Of a DNA stretch of 64,000 nucleotides, positions 34,301-43,964 are shown one piece after another; position 1 is the stretch's first letter; each line of letters opens with the position of its first letter. The translations under genes were made by a program, and so were the position numbers. This DNA is from Dama dama (lineage: Eukaryota > Chordata > Mammalia > Artiodactyla > Cervidae), in contig NC_083697.1 in NCBI RefSeq assembly GCF_033118175.1, positions 25,394,001 through 25,458,000 on the forward strand, written 5' to 3'. Under the pieces are notes generated by a model. The model did no database searches and was not told the DNA's origin. It saw only the letters and a program-made list of their open reading frames with translations.

Positions 34301-35321
34301 CATATATTCCTTCATCACATTTGACCAAGGACTTCAGTAGTCTCTATGGAGATTAAAAGCCATTGTCAATCTCGATGGTATATGTACTGAACCAAAAACA
34401 CATAAGATATTTGTAGATAATTTCTAAAATTTTCAGTCTAAAAGTGAGTAGCATAGCAAATGGTATAACTATAAACCTTCAATGAAGGTTTGGTTATTTC
34501 CAATTTATTAATTTGTTTTATGAGATCACAAGTTAAAAACCATCTTCAGATATTATACAAGTGTACCCTAAGTAACACTGGTTGTCACAATGCTGGTGCT
34601 CAGAAAAGGTAACTCAGGCAAGCCGTATTACTTACTAAATGTTATCTCAACCATGTTCATTCCTGTTTATGTTAATACATGACAAAACAGCTAAGATTTC
34701 TTTGTAAATGTGTTTAATTATATCCTAATTGTCACAATTTCTCAAGTAGTCCAGTGGGTCTCAAAGCATTTTTCTGCCAGTTTCTCAAGAACCATTTGTC
34801 AGCACCTATCTCTTCATTATAAGGAATGAACATAGATTCAGATGTTAATTATGTTCTAAGAAGAAATACTCTCATTTTTGTATACAATAATATAAAGTTT
34901 TACTTTTCAATCCTTTGATAAAATAAAATGGTGGAATTAATTTTCACAGAGAAATGCTTAAGACTTTAACTCAAAAAATCACTCACAAATTTGATGAATT
35001 GTCCAGAAAATGACCTAATGAGGATGACATGAGGATGACATCAGAAGCTGTGGTTTCTCATCGCTCTTCCTTTAATTATTTTCTTGTATCAAATGATATG
35101 AGACCTCCTGAGTTTTTTGGTGAATTCATGATTGTTTTATGAGTTTGCATTTTGTTGATTCCATGATCCACTTCCATATCATAAAATGCAAAATCAAATA
35201 TAAAATCTTAAAACACAGTATCTCTAAAAGGAAATTAAAAATTCTATAGACAGGAGACATTCCAAAATAAAGGTGATTAACACAGAAACTATAACATACT
35301 TTTAAAGATTCACATGTGTTG
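34301..35321. other. Unique DNA, no gene
   Basis: AT-rich, no repeat recognised. A small tandem duplication of GAGGATGACAT lies near 35018-35040. Confidence 0.5.
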
Positions 35322-35425
35322 TTGTTTAGTCACTAAGTCATGTCCAGCTCTTTGCAATTCCATAGACGGCAGCATGCCAGGCTTCCCTGTACTACACTAT
35401 CACCCTGAGTTTGCTTAAATTCATA
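35322..35425 (-). mobile_element. BovB LINE 3'-end fragment, minus strand
   Basis: TTGTTTAGTCACTAAGTCAT, GCAATTCCATAGACGGCAGC and CATGCCAGGCTTCCCTGTAC match an older BovB 3' end. About 100 bp only. Confidence 0.75.
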
Positions 35426-36579
35426 TCCCTTCACATTTGAATCTCTACAATAGCATCATTCACAATTGGTTATGGACAACCCAAACCATGTCAGAATTTT
35501 CGAAGGCCGTCATCATAAGGGAAAGCAAGAATTATTTTTTTTATTCAGGAATATGAGTACAACTCTAGTACTCTTGTTCACAGTACATTTGAGGCCTGCA
35601 CAAAATTTTTGATTACATTAGGCTATAATACTGGGCCAATTATCATGACATTCATACTTAACTGAAAACTCCTTGTTGTTAATTTGCTTAAGGTATGTAA
35701 ATTTTGTATTCTTCTATACAATAGAATATGCCAAGTTTTCAAGTGAAACTAGAACAATACCTGGATCCAGTTGAGATGACACTTAATTTCCCAAGGAAGT
35801 TCCCATTCTCTGAGAAAATATCTTTGGAAATGCTAAAACTAACTGTATAATTTTTGAAATAAATAGAAAAAACGGCTTAAATAACTTTGGTGCAAATCTC
35901 ATAAGAAAACATTTTTTAAGGCATCCTTATTAATCATGATAAGTGTATTTACATCTTTTGTTTTTGCCTGCCCAGCAACCCTTTGTTTCTGATTAAAATA
36001 GTAGCCTAGTTTACCTTTTGGAAACTGTCTTTCCCTCATTCAAATGACTTTAGTAAAATAATAAATGTTATCTCCACTATCTTCTCTCATTTCTGCCTCA
36101 GATAAGAGGTAGTAATCTGGATCATGCTATCTGTCCCAAGGCTGAGCTGTTCCTCTTTCTTAGATTCCAAGGACTATTTCATATGCTTCTCATAATTTTT
36201 CTTTTTTAATTTAGCCAAAGAACTCCAAATGACATGATATACAATTATTTAAATCAACTTGGATTTTATTCCTGGTCACTTATGAGTGTCATTATTAATG
36301 TCACAGTATTCTGAACTGTATTCCCCCCCAAATTTGAATGGAATAGTACTTGTGAGTTTGAATGACTATTATCTGCTGAGTGAGGTGTTGAAATGTATGA
36401 ACCTGTAGTTCATATGGAACATACATTTTCTGCAGTCTGTTCTCCTTACATGGCTACAAACAACTTTATATTAGAAAATGCTCTTCTCATTTTTCTTATG
36501 TGGTGATGCAGTATCACTTGCAAGGGTATTTTCTAAGGCCATTATAAATATTAAATTTTGTTCAGTCAAGAGACAGAGT
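35426..36579. other. Unique DNA, no gene
   Basis: No repeat or coding frame recognised. Confidence 0.5.
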
Positions 36580-36785
36580 AATAATGCCTTCCATTTTACA
36601 ATACTTCATACTGTTTAAGAGAATTTTGAGTATATCACTTACTCTGTTGTTGGTATCACATAGGTAGGAAAACAGAGGTTCAATCAATTTCCCTACCAGA
36701 CAGCTGGTAAATGTCAAAACTCAGACTAGACTGAAGTTTTCTAAACCAAAGTCCAGAGCTCATTTCTTTATATCATAATATGCCC
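36580..36785 (-). mobile_element. MIR SINE remnant
   Basis: CCATTTTACAATACTTCATA, GGTAGGAAAACAGAGGTTCA, AGACAGCTGGTAAATGTCAA and AAAGTCCAGAGCTCATTTCT follow the reverse complement of MIR. Confidence 0.6.
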
Positions 36786-37324
36786 TGTCTATAGCATCTT
36801 ATTGTAAATGTGACATAAATAGTGTTCTTACTGTGTCACTTAGGAAATACCTCATATTGAAGAGCTGATCAATATATATCTCAGGTTAGAAATACAGACA
36901 GCAAGAATTCAACTGAGATGCAATTGTATTTGGGAGGCATAAATTTATGTTTAAAGGCCTAAATCTCTGAAGAATAATTAAAGCTGTGGGCTTGAAGTTT
37001 GCTTTTAATAATCTTACAAAATTTCACAGGGACAAATCATATTTTTTTCTATTTTGTTTCTCCAGGATGGAATAAAGTTTTCTTGGTCTACCTACCTGTG
37101 AAGTAGACTGATTATAACCAGCCTTACTGTATTTAACCTTGAGGCTTAAATACGGTTATAGGGTTGTGAATATAACAGTGAATCAAATAAATAAAAATAA
37201 AGCAAAGTCCTAGGATTTATGAAGCTTATATATGCATTTGAATAGAATAGAAACTAACTAGCATTATTATAAATACAGCCTGCTCTTCCACTTTTTAAAA
37301 ATAGGACCAAAAACATTTCTCTCA
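36786..37324. other. Unique DNA, nothing recognised
   Basis: Spacer before an L1 fragment, no coding frame. Confidence 0.5.
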
Positions 37325-37356
37325 AAAATGCAGTATTGGGTGGTAGTAAATAGCAG

Positions 37357-37603
37357 ACTTGTGGTTGCCAAGGGGGAGGGGAGTAGGGAAGGGAAGAATT
37401 GGCATTTGGGATTAGCAGATGCAAACTATTATATACAGGCTGGATAAACAACAAGGCCCTATTGTATAGCACAGGGAACTACACTCAATATCCTGTCATA
37501 AACCATAATGGAAAAGAATATGTATAGGTATAACTGAATCACTTTGCCATACAGCAGAAATCAACACAACATTGTAAATCAACTATACTTCAATAAATTT
37601 TAT
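37357..37603 (+). mobile_element. L1 3' UTR insertion with 32-bp flanking repeat
   Basis: ACTTGTGGTTGCCAAGGGGG, ACAAGGCCCTATTGTATAGC, TATAACTGAATCACTTTGCC and CATTGTAAATCAACTATACT are typical ruminant L1 3' UTR. A direct repeat of 32 bp with five mismatches flanks it (37325-37356 and 37604-37635), longer than a usual L1 target duplication. Confidence 0.85.
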
Positions 37604-37879
37604 AAAATGTAGTATGGAGTGGCAGTAAACAGCAGGCAAAGGACGAAGGAGCTTCTACAAACTGTCCATTTGCTGAAGCTAGAACTAGTCTGAGCTGATC
37701 TTGAAACAGGAGAGAAGGGGACAGGGTACAATTTTTAAAAGAATGATATGGCCCAAGGACACAATATAAACTGATTAGAACCAAATAGGTCCAAGATGGT
37801 GGATAAGTCAACTTCCACCAGATCTTGAGCCTCAGTATACATGCATTATAACACAACAGCAAGCCCAATGACATACCCA

Positions 37880-38086
37880 CAGGAGCCATAGCGGTAAAAA
37901 CTCACCTATCAATTCAGGAGCCACAGGAGATGCAAGTTCGACCCCTAGGTCAGGAACATCCTCTGGAGGAGGGCGTGGCAACGCACTCCAGTATTCTTGT
38001 TGGGAGAATCCCATGGACAGAGGAGCCTAGTAGGCTACAAACCACAGGGTCACAAAAAGACATGACTGAGTGACGGAGCCTGAACA
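37880..38086 (+). mobile_element. Bov-tA SINE inside an LTR
   Basis: Diverged head (AGCGGTAAAAACTC), B-box-like AGTTCGACCCC, GGAGGAGGGCGTGGCAACGC and TCACAAAAAGACATGACTGA. Removing it restores LTR order seen in the 10.0-10.7 kb copy, so the SINE is younger than the LTR. Confidence 0.88.
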
Positions 38087-38220
38087 GGTGCCATGACAGT
38101 TCCAAGGCTGACCATAAAAAATCAAAAGTTGGTTGGTGACCAGTTCCTAGAAAAACCCTCTCTTCCCCCAGATAACTGGAATCTTCCGCTCACTCATTAG
38201 CCTATGCAATTACCCACCCC

Positions 38221-38312
38221 TATAAAGTCTGATAATCCCGTACCCTGGGGCTGCTCTCGCCTTCTGAGATGGCCCACATTCAGTCCATGGAGTGTGTTTC
38301 TCTTTAAATAAA
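38221..38312 (+). promoter_or_regulatory. LTR TATA box and poly(A) signal
   Basis: TATAAAG (38221-38227) and AATAAA (38307-38312) in the LTR, about 85 bp apart. Confidence 0.6.
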
Positions 38313-38413
38313 TCCACTTCTTACCTATCACTTTGTCTCTCACTGAATTGAGTTTCATGGTTTTCAGTTAAAAGACAGTGGGTTCAAGTCCCAATCTGAG
38401 TTGCACAGTTTCA

Positions 38414-38993
38414 GTCTTACCCAAATTCAGAAAATATACACCTTGGGAGAGAAAAAAATGAGAGCACTAATATCATACCTCACCAGAAATCTTTGAGACT
38501 CCTTCCAGACATCTCTTCTGCTTCTCAACAGATATCAGGCTGAAATGTGTTTGAGACTTGAAACTCACAGCCAGAAAACACGTTAAAAACTCCCAGGTCT
38601 AAAACGTATAAGCAACATTTTGGGTGACATTTTTTCTTATCTTTAAAATTTATTTTTGCCTTGTTAGAGAGAAAACCACAGGTTTAAAATGGCACCGCTT
38701 GTGCTAAAGCCCATGATAAAATTAAATTAATACCTAATATAATTGCAGTTTTGACCTTCCACAGAAATGTAATCTTACTCAAGCAGTTTGGGTCCTCCCC
38801 ACTTCTCCTCAGGGGAAGAAGAGGCAATCTGCATGATAAAACCCTTATCTTTCTCTTCCTCCCAACCTCCCTCACACACACAAAAATACCCCCTGAACTG
38901 GCCCAAACTAACCCTTCTTTTCTTTTGCTTCCTTGCCCACCCTCCTTCCTAATAAAGATGTCCATTTTATACTGCTCTTCACTCCTCAGTGAG
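38414..38993. other. Unique DNA, no gene
   Basis: C/T-rich patch near 38840-38950. The 137-codon minus frame at 38684-39097 starts inside the neighbouring SINE and is chance. Confidence 0.5.
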
Positions 38994-39205
38994 TGAGGCT
39001 TCCCTACTGGCTCAGACAGTAAAGAATTCACCTGCAGTGCGGGAGACCTGGGTTCAGCCCCTGGATTGGTAAGATCGCCTGGAGGAGGGCATGGCAACCC
39101 ACTCTAGTATCCTTGCCTGGAGAATCCCCATGGACAGAGGAGCCTGATGGGCTACAGTCCATGCAGTCGCAAAGAGTCGGACACAACTGAGCAATTAAGC
39201 TCCAA
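38994..39205 (+). mobile_element. Bov-tA SINE, plus strand
   Basis: GAGGCTTCCCTACTGGCTCA, B-box region GGTTCAGCCCC, CAACCCACTCTAGTATCCTT and AGTCGGACACAACTGAGCAA. Target duplication not clear. Confidence 0.92.
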
Positions 39206-39535
39206 ACTCACACCTCAGGACACCCTTCTTTTAGCTAGACAGGATACTATCAGATTTATGAATCACTGAATAAAGCCAACTAGATTTTCAGATCTACTCA
39301 GTTGAATTTTGTTTTCTGAGATCCCTTATTCATATTACTGCTTTTAAAGTTTTGTAATTAGCTTACTATTCTTGTATCAGTTATCTATTGTTGAATAGCA
39401 GACTACTCCAACAATTAAAAGCCTAAAATAACAACCAATCATTTATCTAAATTTCTATGGGTAGACAATTTGGATGGTGTTCACCTGAATGATTCTTATT
39501 ATGATCTTACTGGGGTCACTCCTGCATTTGTGAAC
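39206..39535. other. Unique DNA, nothing recognised
   Basis: Short spacer without repeats. Confidence 0.5.
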
Positions 39536-40192
39536 AACTAAGATCATGGCATCTTTTCCCATCACTTCAGGGCAAATAGATGGGGAAAAAGTAGAAACAG
39601 TGACAGATTCTATTTTCTTGGGCCCCAAAATCACTGTGGACCATGACTGAAGGCACAAAAGTAAAAGACACTTGCTCCTTGGAAGAAAAGTTATGACAAA
39701 CCTAGATAGCATAATAAAAAACAGAGAGATGCCTTTGCTGACAAAGATCATATAGTCAAAATTATGGTTTTTCCAGTAGTCATGCAAGGATGTGAGAGTT
39801 GGACCATAAAGAAGGCTGAGCACTGAAGAATTGATGCTTTTGAATTGTGGTGCTGGAGAAGACTCATGACAGTCTCTTGGACTGCAAGGAAATCAAACCA
39901 GTAAGTCCTAAAGGAAATCAACCGTGAATATTCATTGGAAGGATAGATGTTGAAGCTGAAGATCCAATACTTTGGCCACCTGATGTGAAGAGTTGACTCA
40001 TTGGAATAGACTCTGATGCTAGGAAAGATTGAGGGCAGGAGGAGAAGGGGACAGCAGAGGATGAGAGTTGGATGGCATTATTGACTCAATGGACTTGAGT
40101 TTGGGCAATCCCTGGGAGGTAGTGAAATACTATCTGCAGTTCATGAAGTCACAAAGAGTCAGATATAACTTAAAAACTAACAACAATAAGTT
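39536..40192 (+). mobile_element. BovB LINE, diverged, plus strand
   Basis: Starts in the RT coding part (AACTAAGATCATGGCATCTT), passes CACTTGCTCCTTGGAAGAAA, GAAGACTCATGACAGTCTCT and CAATACTTTGGCCACCTGAT, and ends near AACTTAAAAACTAACAAC. More diverged than the copies at 33 and 41 kb. Many stops. Confidence 0.88.
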
Positions 40193-41019
40193 GCCTAAGA
40201 GTTGGCTTTTCTTTTTCCTGGGATAACTGAGGCAACTGGGAATTGTGTCTCACATTATCCAGTTGGCTTAGCTTCTTCACATGGCGGGAATAAAAAAATT
40301 CTGAAGAGCAGTAAGAAAGGGCAAGTCCCAACATGCAAGTCATTTTCAAACCTGTAGAAGCAGAATAGTGTGGATTGCTGAGACAGAGTGTTGCTCCCTA
40401 TCTAGTTCTATAAGGGTAAAACAGTCATAACCCATTGCAATTGCCAACAGTGTATTCTGAGAGGAAATTAAAACAATTTAACAGAATGAGGTACTGTGTA
40501 CTTTGGACTAGTAAGCCCCACAGTCAGATGTATGATCTCAGGAAGAATTTTAAGGACGCCAGGTTCTCATACAATAGAAAAGCACTAAAATCATTGACTT
40601 GAAACCTCTGTTCTTTGTGATTAGCAATAATCTTTTACCAACATATATGCTTGACTGCCCATACTTCCTAGCCAGAAATATAAACTGGCTTCTCTCCTAC
40701 CTCTTCCTCAGAGCTAACAGAGTGCTGTCTGCTGGGCTACAGTTCTCAGTAAGACTCTGAATAAAACTTAAGCTCACAACCCTTATGTTGTGTGTCTCTC
40801 TTTAAGATGACAAAGCTCTGCCTGCATCATGTTTGTTAACATCACAAAGTTATACAAAGCAAGTACCAAGACCAATCTGGAGTCTGTGGGAAGCATTACC
40901 AATGGGTATGGATAAAGGGAAGAAGATTATTGGTAAACTGCTTTTGCAATCCACCACAGCTCAATTATTTGTGGGTTGGTTGGTCTATTTCCATGCTAGG
41001 CCAGGTTAAGTATGTTCTG
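40193..41019. other. Unassigned DNA, no gene
   Basis: No confident repeat. The stretch 40640-40830, with TTGGTATAT-poor but TGAATAAAACTTAAGCTC-like text and 'gtgtgtctctctttaag', has an LTR-end flavour, but I cannot assign it. Confidence 0.4.
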
Positions 41020-41069
41020 GTCAGGAAGCAACAGTTAGAACTGGACATGGAATAACAGACTGCTTCCAA

Positions 41070-41740
41070 TTAGGAAAAGGAGTACGTCAAGGCTGTATAT
41101 TGTCACCCTGCTTATTTAACTTATATGCAGAGTACATCATGAGAAACGCTGGGATGGAAGAAGCACAAGCTGGAATCAAGACTGCCGGGAGAGATATCAA
41201 TAACCTCATATATGCAGATGACACCACCCTTATGGCAGAAAGTGAAGAAGAACTAAAGAGCCTCTTGATGAAAGTGAAAGAGGAGAGTGAAAAAGTTGGC
41301 TTAAAGCTTAACATTCAGAAAACTAAGATCATGGCATCCGGTCCCATCACTTCATGGTAAATAGATGGGGAAACAGTGGAAACAGTGTCAGACTTTATTT
41401 TTCTGAGCTCCAAAATCACTGCAGATGGTGATTGCAGCCATGAAATTAAAAGACGCTTACTCCTTGGAAGGAAAGTCATGACCAACCTAGATAGCATATT
41501 AAAAAGCAGAGACATTACTTTGCCAACAAAGGTCTGTCTAGTCAAGGCTATGGTTTCTCCAGTGGTCATGTATGGATGTGAGAAAGCTGGACTGTGAAGA
41601 AAGCTGAGCGCCGAAAAATTGATGCTTTTGAACTATGGTGTTGGAGAAGACTCTTGAGAGTCCCTTGGACTGCAAGGAGATCCAACTAGTCCATCCTAAA
41701 GCAAATCAGTCCTGGGTGTTCATTGGAAGGACTGATGCTG
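41070..41740 (+). pseudogene. BovB reverse transcriptase relic with YADD motif
   Basis: Encodes GVRQGCILSPCLFNLYAEYI (about 41078-41137) and NNLIYADDTTLMAES (about 41200-41245), which are RT palm blocks B and C. YADD carries the catalytic aspartates. MASGPITSW follows, then an in-frame TAA (41358-41360) where other copies have a glutamine codon. The frame resumes at 41376 with ITADGDCSHEIKRRLL and MYGCE, then shifts at GAGAAAGCTGGACTG. The N-terminal endonuclease is missing. This is the best RT relic in the window but not functional. Confidence 0.93.
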
Positions 41741-41850
41741 TGCCGGGGTCCAGCCTCGGCAGGATCCAGGGGGTACCCTTGGGATGAACGGCGTCGGCGA
41801 GAGAAGACATGTGAGACCAGCCTTGATAGGGCAAAGTCTCAGGATGAACG

Positions 41851-41852
<2 letters not shown>

Positions 41853-41893
<41 letters not shown>
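41853..41893 (+). repeat. (GA)n microsatellite inside the LTR
   Basis: About 20 uninterrupted GA units, or (TC)n in LTR sense, just downstream of the LTR poly(A) signal. It produces the Leu-Ser run of a spurious minus frame at 41720-41929. Likely length-variable. Confidence 0.95.
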
Positions 41894-41896
<3 letters not shown>

Positions 41897-41932
41897 CCAG
41901 ACGGGGGTGTTTGTAGCAGGGTCTGGCAATGT

Positions 41933-41957
41933 TTTATTTTTTACCGTAGCTTTTATA
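41933..41957 (-). promoter_or_regulatory. LTR TATA box and poly(A) signal, very close
   Basis: Minus-strand TATAAAA at 41951-41957 and AATAAA at 41933-41938, only about 13 bp apart. If both are used, the R region must be very short, or the poly(A) signal belongs upstream of the start of R. Confidence 0.55.
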
Positions 41958-43219
41958 CCCTAAGTTAGTACATTTCTAAGGGGAAGATAGTTTAACATTT
42001 AACAGCTTGTTTTTCATGAAACCAGGGTGTTTTCTGCACACTTCTTTGTTTATGAGGGTCTTGTACATTATCTTTTGGCCTTGGGGCTTATTAACATTTT
42101 ACGTAAGTCAGGTGAATGTAAAACTATTTTCTGTTTCTATGGTGATCTTAACGGAAAGGTAGCAGTCTCATAGGGCAACAGTACAGAGTAGAAGTATAAC
42201 CTTGTTAACACAAAAATTAACCCTTCTGCAGAAGTTGTCAGTTGAGTTTATCTAAGAAGTTCACCCCACACTGACTCTGTGACTTTGGTGAGGCAGCCCC
42301 TGCCTAGCACTCCTGACTAATAATTAACAACCGTTTCATTGTTACCACACTAGGGCTAAGCTCTTATTTTTCTAGGTCTATAACTATATTAACAATGGTT
42401 TCTATAACACAACCTTAGCACATTAAAAGCAAAAACACAGCAAGCAAACGTCAACCCAATAACCACCTTTAGAATAATTTTTCTTATGTTTTCTAATAGG
42501 ACTCCTTCACCCCTCAAAAAAGGCTCTATGTCTATTAGGGCTTTTATATAATCAGGTTCTTTATGCTAGTTTATGATAGGATATTATAAGCAATCATGCG
42601 TATTAGTACCAACAGCATAAACGCATTTGCTAAACAAACTAAAATACCAGCAAAGGAGTTTAAATTAAAACATTCCTTTCACCCTGAATAATCTCATAAA
42701 ATACCACCACCTGGGAAACTTTCTGATTAAAGTTCTAAATTGATTCTTATTCGGAAAGAGATCGGGGGAGGCCTTCTGCCTATGTCACAGAAATTAGGGA
42801 GTAGTCTATTGAAGCAAGCATCAGAAAGACAGATATCATCTTTAAGGTGAGCACCGGGGGCAGCTTTTCGGAATCCCTGAAAACCTGATCTACCTTGCCT
42901 GTCAGGTTTTCTCCTCGTGACCTTGTCATGGGTGAGATCTTGTGTGCTGGCTCCCGGCAATGCTGAGGCTGAAACTCCAATACTTTGGCCACCTCATGCG
43001 AAGAGTTGACTCATTGAAAAAGACCCTGATGCTGGGAGGGATTGGGGGCAGGAGGAGAAGGGGATGACAGAGGATGAGATGGCTGGATGGCATCACTGAA
43101 TCAATGGACATGAGTTTGAGTAAACTCCGGGAGTTTGTGATGGACAGGGAGGCCTGGCGTGCTGCGGTTTATGGGGTCACAAAGAGTCAGACACGACTGA
43201 GCGACTGAACTGAACTGAA

Positions 43220-43584
43220 GAGACATACAGTAGAGGCATGTTAATAAAATTATCATTAAACTTGAAAATCAGAAAAGTTGGCTGTATTTTTAAATTAGCA
43301 ATTTAAATTCATACCAATTAAAAATTAAATGGATACATTCTAAGTCTTTCAGGTCTCCAAATTTACAAATGCAATATGACCATATCATTTTTCCATAAAA
43401 TAAAGTGTGCTTCACTGTTTTTTGCCTAGCCATTTAACATTTATATAGCATTTCTATTTTCTGGTTAAGAAGAAACACTTTTTTAGATCTCATCCCTTTT
43501 CTTTTTATCTAGCATGAGGACCATCAGCCCATCAGCTTTCTTTCCAGGGCTATTTTTACACACAGAGACTGGTTACAAATACAG
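43220..43584. other. Unique DNA, nothing recognised
   Basis: AT-rich spacer after the BovB tail. Confidence 0.5.
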
Positions 43585-43610
43585 ACACACACACACACAC
43601 ACACACACAC
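43585..43610 (+). repeat. (AC)13 microsatellite
   Basis: Thirteen perfect AC units; a standard polymorphic marker type. Confidence 0.97.
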
Positions 43611-43916
43611 TTGAAATTACCCCTCAGACCTATGACACTTGTTCTTACTTCAGTTCACTCTGATTATTTCATGTAGGCTAATGAATAAGCAATAAAGAAG
43701 TTAAGTGGTCAACTAGATTCAGTCACTAGTCAAAAGTCTTATCCTCCATAGGAAGTCTCTCTAATCAATCATAAAATTCAATGAAGACCTCAGCAAAATC
43801 GCCAATGACCACGCACCACAACTTTTGGGATTCCCATAAAGAGCTGAAACCAGGAATGTTAAGTCTATGACTACCAAGATTATCTATTACTTCTCATAAT
43901 CAAGAAAAAAATTGAA

Positions 43917-43921
<5 letters not shown>

Positions 43922-43962
<41 letters not shown>
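43922..43962 (+). repeat. (TA)20 microsatellite
   Basis: 41 bp of perfect alternating TA. It can extrude a cruciform or unwind easily. Confidence 0.97.

Positions 43963-43964
<2 letters not shown>

Larger units (their letters stand above)
37696..38413 (+). mobile_element. Ruminant ERV solo LTR, plus strand, split by Bov-tA
   Basis: Same family as 10049-10693. Shared blocks include CCATGACAGTTCCAAGG, GATGGCCCACATTCAGTCCA, AAATAAATCCACTTCTTACC, TCACTTTGTCTCTCACTGAA and AAAAGACAGTGGGTTCAAGT. The left edge near 37696 is diverged. A Bov-tA (37880-38086) sits in its U3. No retroviral genes follow, so it is a solo LTR. Confidence 0.75.
41741..42959 (-). mobile_element. ERV solo LTR, 1219 bp, with 6-bp target duplication
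   Basis: Perfect short inverted ends TGCCGGG and CCCGGCA. Perfect 6-bp duplication ATGCTG at 41735-41740 and 42960-42965, the length usual for class II (ERVK-like) integrations. Minus-strand TATAAAA and AATAAA are present. A (GA)n tract lies near its 3' end in the sense direction. No retroviral genes remain. Intact ends and duplication point to a fairly young insertion. Confidence 0.93.
41020..43219 (+). mobile_element. BovB LINE split by a solo LTR
   Basis: Left part 41020-41740 begins GTCAGGAAGCAACAGTTAGA within the RT region. The right part 42966-43219 starts AGGCTGAAACTCCAATACTT and ends in GAACTGAACTGAA. The pieces join exactly at the ATGCTG duplication, restoring GGACTGATGCTGAGGCTGAA. 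The BovB is about 975 bp without the LTR and is 5'-truncated. Confidence 0.95.

Noticed and set aside
38360..38400. Retroviral primer-binding site after the LTR
   Set aside because: The tRNA-like text is in the sense orientation and lies inside the shared LTR end, while a primer-binding site would be complementary to a tRNA 3' end and outside the LTR.
38684..39097. 137-codon minus frame
   Set aside because: It begins within the Bov-tA SINE and runs into C/T-rich unique DNA; no domain.
41720..41929. Minus frame with a long Leu-Ser repeat
   Set aside because: It is simply the translation of a (CT)n microsatellite within an LTR.
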